62,693 nt of DNA, from the NCBI GenBank assembly GCA_021228405.1, contig JAJQRF010000007.1, positions 1 to 62,693 on the forward strand, read 5' to 3'. The notes beneath the pieces were generated by a model. The model saw only the letters and a list, made by a program, of their open reading frames with translations, was not told where the DNA came from and did not search any database. Made by a program: the position numbers and the translations under genes. This stretch comes from Pyrinomonadaceae bacterium. GTDB lineage: Bacteria > Acidobacteriota > Blastocatellia > Pyrinomonadales > Pyrinomonadaceae. Shown in pieces: positions 43,163 through 52,900 of this stretch; position 1 is the first letter of the stretch; each line of letters opens with the position of its first letter.

Positions 43163-43190
43163 ATTATATGCCTATAACATTTTATGTCAA
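43163..43190 (-). promoter_or_regulatory. Perfect-consensus sigma70 promoter
   Basis: On the minus strand TTGACA (43185-43190) and TATAAT (43163-43168) are separated by 16 bp. Both boxes match the consensus fully. Transcription from about 43156 produces the lipoprotein mRNA. Confidence 0.85.
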
Positions 43191-43313
43191 CCCTTTTTTT
43201 TCGCTTTTGAACAAAAATTTCAATATTTCTAAGATTTACATTTAACGATTTGACATAAAATCTTCGATTATTTACACTAACAAATTCGTGCTGTTGTGCA
43301 AACAAACACGAAC

Positions 43314-43386
<73 letters not shown>

Positions 43387-43389
43387 TTT

Positions 43390-43568
43390 TCACTTAAAGC
43401 CCAGTATTAATCGGTATTTCAAGCCTTTTGCCTAAAAGACCTGCACTCTTATCGTGCTTTCAAAATCGGTCAAAATCGCCCAAAAACGGGCAAAATTCGG
43501 TCAAAAATTGTGAATAGAAATTGTGAAGTAAAATCCCGCAATTTTTCGCATTTTTCACAGCAAAAGGT
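43390..43568 (+). repeat. att-to-integrase spacer with short direct repeats
   Basis: The interval contains repeated words AAAATCGGTCAAAATCG, GCCCAAAAACGGGC and AAATTCGGTCAAAAA at about 43466-43508, and two AATTGTGAA words further on. Such direct repeats near an integrase are typical of arm-type integrase binding sites or of an excisionase operator; this is inference. GCCCAAAAACGGGC is also a small hairpin. Confidence 0.4.
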
Positions 43569-44879
43569 ATGCCCAGAAAAAAGAATCTGCCGCGTTATGT
43601 CGTCCTGAAAACCTATTACGGCAAAAAGCATTGGTATGTCCGCCGCACGTTTCCGACCGCCGAGTTCTATCCGAACGGTCAGCGCGTGTATATCGAGATG
43701 GTCACGAAATGCGAACCCGAAACCGCCGAACGCGCCGCCGAGCTTTCCGCCTGGCTCGTCGAAGAGTTCAACCGTCAAAAGGCAAAGACGGTCAGCAACA
43801 CGCCCGATCCGACCGTTTCGGTTTATTTGAACGAATATCTCGAAATAATAAAACCGAAACTGTCACGCCGAACGCACGAAGATTATTCAGAGATTCACAA
43901 AAGATATATTAAGAACACAATCGGCAAATTGAAGATTGCGAAACTTGCGCCGCTGGACGTGCAGAAACTTTACTCCGCGCTTTCGGCAAAAGGAATTTCG
44001 GGCGGCGTGGTCAGAAAGGTTCACTCGCTGTTGTTTCAGGCATTAAAACAAGCCGTGAAGTGGCAAAAAACGGAAATAAATGCGGCTGAAGATGCGATCT
44101 TGCCGAAACTCACGCACATCGACAAAGCGGCAATGTCCAAAGAAGAGCTTGCGAAATTTATCGGCTACTGCAAAAAATCGTTGAAAAATCTCGTTTTCTG
44201 GTTCGCGCTCGAAACGGGTTTCCGTCCCGGTGAATATCTCGCCTTGCGATGGTCGGACATCGATCTCGAAACCTGCGTTGTCAGACTCGACCGCGCCGTT
44301 TCGTTTGCGCGGTCCGGCGGGAACCCTGAATTCAAGGAGCTCAAAACATCCTTTTCGCGCCGTTCGGTCAAACTTACGCGCGAGCTTACCGACGCGCTTT
44401 GCGGTTTGAAAAAATCGCAGGAAGCGCAAGAGGCGGAGTTGAAAGCGAAGATTTTACGATTTCGGAATGTTCAAAAACAATTTACGCCGCATAAAAAGAA
44501 AATCTCGTCACGCGGCGGAATGTTCTCGAACCGAAAAAAGCGGGAGCAGATTATCGAAAACACGCACGAACACCTTAAAAATATCAAGGAGCTCGATCTC
44601 GTCTTTCCGGGTCGAAAAGGCAAGCCGCGATCGATGCTCAACCTCAATCGGCGCGAATTGAAGGAAATTTTGAAAGCGTGCGGGATCGACCCTCGAAAAT
44701 ATTCGCTTTATTCGTTGCGCCATACTTGCCTGACGCAGATGTCGCACGTTTTAACGGTCAGGGAATTGCAGGATTTTGCGGGTCACGCGTCGATCACGAC
44801 GACCTTAAAGTTTTACGTCCACGCGTCCGACGATGCCAAGGCGAAAGCGGCGGACGCGTGGAGCAGTATAATTTCGTAA
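43569..44879 (+). CDS. int: Tyrosine recombinase (phage integrase)
   Basis: 436 residues. An arm-binding N-terminus and the SAM-like core-binding domain (about 75-170, TVSVYLNEYLEIIKPKLSRRTHEDY) precede the catalytic domain. Active-site residues are Arg I in TGFRPGEYLALRWSDI (R219), box II YSLRHTC (R384, with Tyr381 where His is usual), FAGHASITTT (H406) and the nucleophile in KFYVHA (Y416). A Lys-rich insert (about 285-345) lengthens the catalytic domain relative to most integrases. It catalyses site-specific integration and excision, here presumably at tRNA-Phe. It is convergent with the tail genes. Confidence 0.94.
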   Translation: MPRKKNLPRYVVLKTYYGKKHWYVRRTFPTAEFYPNGQRVYIEMVTKCEPETAERAAELSAWLVEEFNRQKAKTVSNTPDPTVSVYLNEYLEIIKPKLSRRTHEDYSEIHKRYIKNTIGKLKIAKLAPLDVQKLYSALSAKGISGGVVRKVHSLLFQALKQAVKWQKTEINAAEDAILPKLTHIDKAAMSKEELAKFIGYCKKSLKNLVFWFALETGFRPGEYLALRWSDIDLETCVVRLDRAVSFARSGGNPEFKELKTSFSRRSVKLTRELTDALCGLKKSQEAQEAELKAKILRFRNVQKQFTPHKKKISSRGGMFSNRKKREQIIENTHEHLKNIKELDLVFPGRKGKPRSMLNLNRRELKEILKACGIDPRKYSLYSLRHTCLTQMSHVLTVRELQDFAGHASITTTLKFYVHASDDAKAKAADAWSSIIS

Positions 44880-44902
44880 AAAATGAAATTTCAGCTTATT
44901 TA

Positions 44903-47179
44903 CTATGAAATAGTGATGCTTGCGCGCCCCGATTGATGATTTGAACAAAACATTTTCGGCACTTTCACGATTGTTCCGTTCGGCAAATCCGCATCCGTAA
45001 TAAATCGCAAATTTTGCCCCGAAAAAACCTGACTCGTCGTGTAAACAACCGAACCGTTTCGGGAAATTCTGATATATCCGCCCGAAACTATTTCCATTTT
45101 AATAATGTCGTTCACATTCCAGCCTGCAATAGCAGCGAACGTGTCGCCGCCCGGATGATAAAATCTTAAAAAGTCCGGATTGCCCCCCGCATAATAAACC
45201 GCCCGGTAATTTGTCGCATCGTTTTCGAGTCCGACCCAATAAGGATTGGTTTTCGCAACGATAAATTCGACCCAATCGCCGACCGTATTAAGCGTTCCGT
45301 TGGATTTCGCCTGCATAAAATAACCCGCCGTCGAGGTGTTTTTGGTCAAAGTATCGTCGTCGTTTTTGGTGAAGAAAGAAGTGTTGACATAGTTCCAAAA
45401 ACTCGAATGAGCGCGAATAGTTGCCGTGCCCGCCGTGTTCGGCGCGGTATAGATTCCCGATTGATTAAGCGCGCCCGCACCGTCGAGTGTCCAGACGGGC
45501 GATGAAATATCGGTATCGAAATCGACTTCGCCGCTGCGCGGAACGGTCAGAGTGAGATTCGAGCCGTTCGACAAAACGAGTGCGGGAGTCGTTCCGCGCC
45601 GGATGTTCGACCATTGAGCAACGTTTCCGACCTCATCCCTTGCTCTGATTTTTACATTGTAGAGCGTGTTCGGAACGAGTCCGTTAATTTCGTAAGAATA
45701 GATACTACCCGAAACTAAAATGAGATCGGCGGGTAAAAACGTCGATTCGACACCGTTCAGACTTAGATCATATCCGACGATTGCGACATTATCCGTCGGC
45801 AAAGTAAATGCGATTGTGCCGCGAATTGCAGTATTAACCGTAAATTCAAGATCGGTCACGGTTGTCGGCGAAATCAGATCGTTATCGAATTCAACCGTCA
45901 AAACTTCAGAGTAACCGACATTTCCCGCGCTGTCCGTTCCCGTTCCTTGAATGGTATGCGAACCGTTCGGAAATGTTGTCGTATTGACTTCAAAAATGTG
46001 ATCCGTTCCGGCAAACTCGGCATAAGTTACGCCGTCGATCAAAAGCTTGACAAAAGCCGCCCCCTCGTCGGCTTCGACATAAAACGGAACTGCCGTGCCG
46101 CTATACGGTCCGCCGAACTCGGATAAAGTCACGATCGGCGCGGCTTCGTCGGGAATGACAGGCTCATTCGTGACGGTGAAAGTTCCGACCGCCCAGGTGC
46201 TTTCAAAAACATTGAACGAATAGGTCGAAAAATTCAGGTTTTCATTTATTTGCGGTTCCTGCGGGACGACGAAACGGCACGCGGTATCTTCGGGCGGAAC
46301 TAAATTCAGATCGCGGTAAATAAAAGTTTGCGCCGGATAGAACTGATTCCAGAATGTGCGGAAATCCTTGATCTCGCGCATCGTGCGGTCATTGAAAGAA
46401 AGTGCAAAATCGCGTCTTTGCGAATATTTCACGCGCACGTTCGGCTCTCTCTGCCCGTCGGTCAAAACGGTTGTCGAGAGCGTGCGGGGATCGTTTCGCA
46501 TCCCTGAATACGGATAGACTTCGGAAATCGGCAGTTGATACGAATACGAAAGCGAACGCATCATATTTCTGATTTCCGATTCGCAAAAGTCGCGGTTATA
46601 AAGTGCAATTAGAGAAATTTCGCCGTTGAATTTCCGCGAAGCATCCGCCCGGTCTTGTCCCAATTGAACGCCGTCCATCTGCAAGTTCGTCCAGAACTTG
46701 AAATAGATAATCGCAAAACCGCCGACGGGAGCGGGCGCGTTCAGCGTTTCAATTCGTTCGCCGTTTGCCCACGTTTCGACAGGCGAATAAATACGGTCTT
46801 TGAGTCGATATTCGTAATATTTGTATTTAACGTCGAAAAAGATGCTCGCGCCCGCGCCGCCGCCGATTAAGATCGGCGCATTGGCAAGCCCTGTCAGAAC
46901 GCCGTCGAACGACGCGAACGAATTGACCTTGACGACCGCAAAGCCGCATCTGATCTCCAGATTTCCCGTCCATTTCAAAGGATTGCGCGAACCGTTGAAA
47001 TTCACGCTTTTCTTGCCGTTCAGGGCGTTCGTTTTGACGGTCGGCTGATTGCTCGAAGCCGTCAGATTGCGACCTTTGCCCGAAAGGTCAGTCCACGAAG
47101 ACACGCTCGCACCGTTCGCACCGGCGAGCGTGTCCGCTTCCAAAAACAATTCCAATCCCCTAGTGTAAACATTCGTCAT
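44903..47179 (-). CDS. Phage tail fibre/receptor-binding protein with LamG-like and FnIII modules
   Basis: 758 residues. The N-terminus (LELFLEADTLAGANGASVSSWTDLSGKGRNL...) is a concanavalin/LamG-like module ending near residue 205 (FNGEISLIALYNRDFCESEIRNMM). A short phage-type section follows (YSQRRDFALSFNDRTMREIKDFRTFWNQFYPAQTFIYRD). Next are an Ig-like module (GGPYSGTAVPFYVEADEGAAFVKLLIDG) and an FnIII module (TTVTDLEFTV...YNVKIRARDEVGNVAQWSN). A C-terminal carbohydrate-binding-like sandwich ends the protein. As the last gene of the tail module it is the likely host-recognition protein. It starts 2 bp after the hub gene. Confidence 0.75.
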   Translation of the reverse strand: MTNVYTRGLELFLEADTLAGANGASVSSWTDLSGKGRNLTASSNQPTVKTNALNGKKSVNFNGSRNPLKWTGNLEIRCGFAVVKVNSFASFDGVLTGLANAPILIGGGAGASIFFDVKYKYYEYRLKDRIYSPVETWANGERIETLNAPAPVGGFAIIYFKFWTNLQMDGVQLGQDRADASRKFNGEISLIALYNRDFCESEIRNMMRSLSYSYQLPISEVYPYSGMRNDPRTLSTTVLTDGQREPNVRVKYSQRRDFALSFNDRTMREIKDFRTFWNQFYPAQTFIYRDLNLVPPEDTACRFVVPQEPQINENLNFSTYSFNVFESTWAVGTFTVTNEPVIPDEAAPIVTLSEFGGPYSGTAVPFYVEADEGAAFVKLLIDGVTYAEFAGTDHIFEVNTTTFPNGSHTIQGTGTDSAGNVGYSEVLTVEFDNDLISPTTVTDLEFTVNTAIRGTIAFTLPTDNVAIVGYDLSLNGVESTFLPADLILVSGSIYSYEINGLVPNTLYNVKIRARDEVGNVAQWSNIRRGTTPALVLSNGSNLTLTVPRSGEVDFDTDISSPVWTLDGAGALNQSGIYTAPNTAGTATIRAHSSFWNYVNTSFFTKNDDDTLTKNTSTAGYFMQAKSNGTLNTVGDWVEFIVAKTNPYWVGLENDATNYRAVYYAGGNPDFLRFYHPGGDTFAAIAGWNVNDIIKMEIVSGGYIRISRNGSVVYTTSQVFSGQNLRFITDADLPNGTIVKVPKMFCSNHQSGRASITIS

Positions 47180-47181
47180 AT

Positions 47182-48864
47182 TTATATTTCTTGCAAAGTA
47201 AACTTTCGCGTGTCGGCAGTCGATTCGGGCGAATAGTCCGTCGCCTCGACGACCTCGAAACTTTTTGCGTCGAAACCGCCGTCCGCGTGTGTGAGCGTGA
47301 TTTCGTCGCCCTTGATGACCTGATACATCAATGCCGTGCCGTCGAATTCGACGACCGTATCTTTGACCGCAACATCGACGATCCTCTGCAAAACTTTTCG
47401 CGCCTGCCAGCGCGTCATATTTTGCAGATCGACGGGCTCGCCGTAAATCTTTCTATTTCCTGCCGCTTCGACGAGTTCGGGCACTTCGATGGTGACGGGC
47501 GAGAGCGGTTCTTCGATATATTGTGAATCGAGATCGCCGAACTTAGCTTCCCAGACGTTGCGGATTTCGGACACGCGCCGGTCCGTGCGCGAAATCGTGA
47601 TCTTATCGCCCAAGATATGCCCCGCGCCTTCCGCCGCATCGAACGTCGAAGTTCTCTGCTCGATGCACATAAATTCCATTTTCCCGTCCACGTCCTGACG
47701 AATCGAATTTGACACAAGCAAAAGCACACGCTCCATTTCGTCGAAAGAAGTCGGAGTCGAGAAGGCGATATGCGCTTCATAACGCGGCTTTTCTTCAGGT
47801 AACGGATAAAGCACTTCGGGCGGAATGATTTCCTCGGTTTGCGATGCAGAACTCCACAAAAGACGGAATTCGCCCGGTCCGCCCCCTTCGTTCCACTGCA
47901 CCTCAATACTGTAAAAATTCCCTGCCGTGAGCGCGATCGTGCCCGTGTCGGTCGCGGCGGGAGATTGTCCGTCGTTTTGCCAGTTGCTGATAATCTCCGT
48001 GCCGTTTATCCAGAGCCGCGCGCCGTTGTCGTGAACGATCTTGAAAGTATAGGTTTCGGTGTAAAGCGGTTTGATCTTACCTTCCCAGTGCACCGAAAAA
48101 TTATCGGTCGGGATGCCGACTGCCGGCGCGCCGTTTGAGAGATTGAATTCGATGACGGGATCGACGCGCTTTGATAAAAGAGTATCGAAAGCCGTTCCGG
48201 AATAATATTTCGCGGTCAGACCGAAGCCGTCGAATCCCGTGATCGAAGTGTAATCGACCGTTTCGAGCTCGTTGCAGTAATCGCGCCACGCCGTCCATTT
48301 TTGCCAGTTGAAATCATTGCGCTTCGCATCGAATGCGTATTTGAAATACCAACCCGCATAGACGCGCGCGGGATTCGCCGTGTAAGTAAAATAATCTTCG
48401 TCGAGCGGGTCATCGAACCCGCCCACGATGTCGCCGTCTTCGGGTGCGATCTGATTGCCGTTTTCGTCAAAATCGGGAAAAAGCTCGCATTTGAAAATTC
48501 CCGTCAGCCCGTCGGGAGTGTTGTTTTTCGTGTCCGCTTCGCCGACTCCTACGGGAAGTTTGGCGGCAAGCGTGACGGTGCGGAAATGCGGCACGTCCGT
48601 ATCGAAATAGGGCGGCGGCGTTGTTTGCAGTCCGTTTTGAAATTGATAATCGGAAGCAGGGATATTCAGACCGCGAAACCAAACGCCTTCCGCGCCGAGC
48701 CACGTTCCGCGCCCCAAAGCGTGAAGCAGATAGATATTATGTGCCGGCGACGTGCCGACCGTGTATGACCAAAGCAGATGACCCGCCGCGACGTGTTTGC
48801 CCGATGCGACCGCGAGCACCTTTCTCTGTGCCTCGACATTGCGGATGTGATTAATCAGTGCCAT
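47182..48864 (-). CDS. Phage tail hub/tip protein with PA14 domain
   Basis: 560 residues. The N-terminal half (GRGTWLGAEGVWFRGLNIPASDYQF...) and the C-terminal part (RWQARKVLQRIVDVAVKDTVVEFDGT...FEVVEATDYSPES) look like a tail-hub protein of the gpJ/gp27 type. Between them, residues about 218-350 form a PA14 domain: GLTAKYYSGTAFDTLLSKR, FSVHWEGKIKPLYTETYTFK, DNGARLWINGTEII and FYSIEVQWNEGGGPGEFRLLW. PA14 domains bind carbohydrate, so this may be an adhesion module. The start overlaps the stop of the upstream gene by one base (TAATG). Confidence 0.7.
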   Translation of the reverse strand: MALINHIRNVEAQRKVLAVASGKHVAAGHLLWSYTVGTSPAHNIYLLHALGRGTWLGAEGVWFRGLNIPASDYQFQNGLQTTPPPYFDTDVPHFRTVTLAAKLPVGVGEADTKNNTPDGLTGIFKCELFPDFDENGNQIAPEDGDIVGGFDDPLDEDYFTYTANPARVYAGWYFKYAFDAKRNDFNWQKWTAWRDYCNELETVDYTSITGFDGFGLTAKYYSGTAFDTLLSKRVDPVIEFNLSNGAPAVGIPTDNFSVHWEGKIKPLYTETYTFKIVHDNGARLWINGTEIISNWQNDGQSPAATDTGTIALTAGNFYSIEVQWNEGGGPGEFRLLWSSASQTEEIIPPEVLYPLPEEKPRYEAHIAFSTPTSFDEMERVLLLVSNSIRQDVDGKMEFMCIEQRTSTFDAAEGAGHILGDKITISRTDRRVSEIRNVWEAKFGDLDSQYIEEPLSPVTIEVPELVEAAGNRKIYGEPVDLQNMTRWQARKVLQRIVDVAVKDTVVEFDGTALMYQVIKGDEITLTHADGGFDAKSFEVVEATDYSPESTADTRKFTLQEI

Positions 48865-49952
48865 TAAACTAAAATCTCCGGCTGTTTCGTGTTATGCACC
48901 GCGAAACGGTTCGCGAAATAATTTTGATTTCTTTCGACGTGAAAATTGTAAACCTCCGTCACGATGCCCGAATTCCAACGTTTTTTTCTAAGCTTCACAA
49001 GTTTCCATCTGCCCGACGTGAATCGCCGGAACTTATCGCCGCAAACCATCTCATCGACGCGCACGAATTCGCCCGATTCCGACAGGAACGGATGCTCGTA
49101 AGTGACGTGCGCGAATCCATCCTCGAATAAAAGGGAGTAATATCCCGTCACGAAATGTTTGAAAACTTCTTTGACGGTATCGATTTCGATCTCGCGGGTC
49201 TGCGGGTTGAACGAATAAACCTGAAAGCCTTTCTTTATTTTTTCGATGCCGATCTCGCCGCGCGGCGTAAAAACAAGCGTTCCTTTCAAAAAACACGAAC
49301 CCGTGCCGATGCCCGTGCCGGGATTGCCGCCCGAACCGGGCGAACTTTGTGTCGGATTGTCGGGAAATGTGAAACCGCCGTTGTGTTCGGTGTTATTGCG
49401 TCCGCGACATCCCGCCTTCGATTTCAATTGCAGATTGCAGGTCGTTTCCGTGCCTGTGTATTTGCACGTCAAAGGGTCTTTGAAAACCCACGCGCACGTT
49501 GGCGAAAGCGTCTGCGTTGCGAGGCACACGCCCGATGCGGTCGTTTTCGGGATAACATCGAACGTCAAAGACGTTTCCGACGATTCCGCACCGACGAGCT
49601 TTCCGCCGAAAAAATGTTTGTGAAAAAACGTCGTCGGATTGCCGATCTCGCGGTAAAGCCGTTTGATCTGCACGTCCGCTAGTTCAAGTTTCCGCAAAGA
49701 CGAGGCGAGCAGAACCGACCAGGCGCGGTCAATATTGGATATTTCGACCGAAACGCGGTTTGTCGATGCACCGCCCGATTCTTTAAGGTCGCCCGTTCTG
49801 ATTAAAAGCGGCTGATACGTGTTTCCGCTCAAAACAAGCGGAACGGGCGCGAAACGATGCACCGTGTCGTCGCGCAAAACCATTTCGACCGTGCTGAGTG
49901 TTTCGCACGCGGGAAGCAATTCTTCAAATTCGGGTGTCGTCGGTCTGGGCAT
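48864..49952 (-). CDS. Phage minor tail protein L-like with C-terminal intein/Hint domain
   Basis: 362 residues. Residues 1-200 resemble phage minor tail protein L: the cysteine series CAWVFKDPLTC (C153, C163), C172 and GCRGRNN (C182) matches the iron-sulfur-type Cys pattern of that family. A Gly/Ser/Pro linker (201-219) leads into a Hint domain. Its block A is CFLKGTLVFTPRG (C220), block B is VTYEHPF (T284, H287), and the end is VYNFHVERNQNYFANRF followed by AVHN (H353, N354) before T355. All autocatalytic residues needed for splicing or cleavage are present, and only eight residues (TKQPEILV) follow. The start abuts the tape measure stop. Confidence 0.8.
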   Translation of the reverse strand: MPRPTTPEFEELLPACETLSTVEMVLRDDTVHRFAPVPLVLSGNTYQPLLIRTGDLKESGGASTNRVSVEISNIDRAWSVLLASSLRKLELADVQIKRLYREIGNPTTFFHKHFFGGKLVGAESSETSLTFDVIPKTTASGVCLATQTLSPTCAWVFKDPLTCKYTGTETTCNLQLKSKAGCRGRNNTEHNGGFTFPDNPTQSSPGSGGNPGTGIGTGSCFLKGTLVFTPRGEIGIEKIKKGFQVYSFNPQTREIEIDTVKEVFKHFVTGYYSLLFEDGFAHVTYEHPFLSESGEFVRVDEMVCGDKFRRFTSGRWKLVKLRKKRWNSGIVTEVYNFHVERNQNYFANRFAVHNTKQPEILV

Positions 49953-52900
49953 TTAGTTTAAAATCCCCCGCTTGAATGTTTCGTTATTAATCGCATCTTG
50001 TTCCACGCCTTTCACGATCACTTTTTGACCTGTGGACGTTTGACCGCCCATCACGAAAATTTTCGTCGCATCGTCTTTGCCGACCGACACGGTTAAACTG
50101 CTGATCTCAATCACAATCGGCTGATTTCCGCCCGCAATGTTTTGGTTTGCGAATCCACTCACGACCCCGCCGTCCGCAAAACGCGGCATCGTGTCTTTTT
50201 TCGGATAACGCGGAACTCCGATGTGCTGGAGCGGATCAAATCCGACCAAAGCCCGCATTCTCGCAATGTGCGCGGGATTCAAAACGACTTCGCCTTTTGA
50301 TAATCTCGCAAGAATATCGTCTTTGCCGTCGAAAATGCCCGGAATGAATCCGCCCGTCGAAAATTCGGGTAAAATCCGCCGGTTGCGGTCGTTTGCCGCC
50401 CGCGCCATATCCGCCGCGTCGCGAAGCTGGGCGATGATCGAATCGGCTTCGGAAAGTTTTCCTTGAATTTGTTGAGCCGAAACTTTTTGATACTTTTTAC
50501 TCTGCCAGTTCAAGCCGAAGCCCGACGCGATCGCTTGCCGCAATTCCTGCGCTTTTGAAAGTGCCGAATCGGGATCGACACGCAAAGATTTCGTATCCTG
50601 CAAAAGCTGTCTGAGTTGCTGTAAAGCGTCCGCAAAACCCGATTGCAGTTGCGGCAATTGCGCTTTGTCCGCTTTTCGTTTCGGGTCGCCCGAAAACAGA
50701 CCGATCAGCGCACCTGCCGCCGCGCCGATGCCCGCACCGATGGGACCGAACATCGCCCCGATCTGTGCGCCCGTTCCCGCCATCGATAAAATGCCGCCGA
50801 ACCTGCCGCCGATCAAACCGCCCGCTAAACTTGCCAGACCGCCGATGCCGCCCATAATCCCGCCGAGTCCCGACGTGCCGCCGAAAACCGTTTTTTGCGG
50901 TGCGAAGATGCCGCCCTGACGCGTCGAGAAAAGGTTTTTCAGATTTCCGAAGATTCCGCCGCCGCCCGTGTTAAAGCCCGCATTCGGCACGTCCCAGATT
51001 GAACGCAGTCCGCCTGTAAAAGGCGCGAGTCCCGCCGGATTGTTCGCAAAGAAATTTCCGGTCGAAGACAATTGATTTGCAGGAACATTTCCGCTTGTAA
51101 ATTGTCGATAATTAGGGTTAAAAGGTGGCGTTCCGATATTTCTGCCGCCACCAAAAATCGAACCGAAAATGCCACCGATTGGGTTTCCGCTAAGAATACC
51201 GCCTGAGTTATTACTTCCAGTCGCGCCGCCTATACCGCCACCGAAAATATTAAAAATTTTCGATGTCAGCCATTGCGCCGCCATATCGAGAAGCATATCT
51301 CTCCATCTTTGAGCAATATTTTTGAAGAAACCGCCAAATCTTTCCGAGAGAGATTTGCCTTGCTCAGTTAAAATATCAAGCGAATCTCTGACTAAACCGA
51401 AAGTTTCATCAAATGCTTTTCGATATTCTTCCTGTGCATCTTTTGCGGCTTTTAGGCGATCAACTTCCTCTGCTTTAGCTTCTAAAACCTTTTTCATTTC
51501 AGGTGTGAGGTTTTTATAAGCGTCGGTTTGAAGCATTTTAGCCAAAGCGTCCGCTCTTGATATTTCCGCTGAATAGCCGAGTTCGACATTTAACTTTTGA
51601 ATTTCACTGTCTAAATCATCAACGACATTTTTATATGTCGAAAGATTTTCCGAATTAGCGGCTTTATTAACTGCATTAAAAAGATAGATCAGTTCATTCG
51701 CCGTTTCTTTATTACCGCCTTCACCTTCAAAGAACGACGTAAACGACACTTCGCCGTCGGACTGCACTTTCTGACGAATTGTCCGCATATACTCAACAAA
51801 ATTTGCGTGCCAATCGTCGATAATCTTTTGAGTTTTAATTTTTAGTTGTTCGCTGATTTGCTCAGGATCGCCGATGGCGGCAGATGCCCAATCATTAATA
51901 TTTGCCAAGTCCCGTTGGAAAGTTAATATTCTTTTTTCGATTTGATTTGCAATGCCGTTATTGTCGAGTTTTTCGCCTGCGACGGTAAACAATTCAATTC
52001 CTTTCAAAAGTTCACGGATTTTACCCTGAAAAGGCGACACATCTACTTGGCTTAACTCTTCAATTGATTGTCTTGATGATTTAAGCGAATCAACAAACTG
52101 CTTAGTGCTCGCCCCTGCTTTATCATATTCTCTGGATAGTGCAAGCAATCTCAGAGCTTCGCGGGTTTGGTTAATTTCAAAAGCCAGACCTTTAAATTCC
52201 AAACCGCTTTGATTCACTTTTCGATTAAACTCATCAAGTTCGGAAGGATTTGCAAACTGAAGTTTGAATTCCGCATCTTCTCTAACTTGACGAACTTCAT
52301 CGGCAAAAGATTCAAAACGTTTATTGAAGTCATCTTGTGCCTGTTTATTAGCTTTGAGAACATCTAAAGACTTCGCCGCTTCAACTGCAAACTTTGCCCA
52401 ACCTTGCGAAAAATCCGTAATCCCTCTGCCAAGTAACTGCTGTTTGACCGCCGCTTCTTCGGTTTCGTTCCCAAAGAATCGAACCTGCAATGAAAGGTTT
52501 TTGGTAAGGTCTGATGCAAATTTACATTGCTCGTTGAGGGCTTTCATTTTTGCGACAGCTTTATCAATTTTTAACTGGTCATCAATCGCTTTGAGGTCTT
52601 TAGTTTTCTGTGCGGTTTTATCAAGTTCGGCATTGAATTTTTTAGCCAAATCAACCATTCCTGATTTAACGATGTCGGGAATGCCGCTAAACACTTTTCC
52701 GCCCGTGATCGCGTCAAACTGTCCGCGCAAAAAGTCAATACCAAGAAAACCAACTCCTGACCATTCACCTTTGACAGTTTTTGCGAAGATACTTGCAAAA
52801 CCTTTCCCCGTTAATTCTGCGATGGTCGGAACGGTTTTTGCGAGTCCTTCGCCAATGTATTGAGCGATTAATGAGCCGATTGCTTCAAAATCACCGCCTT

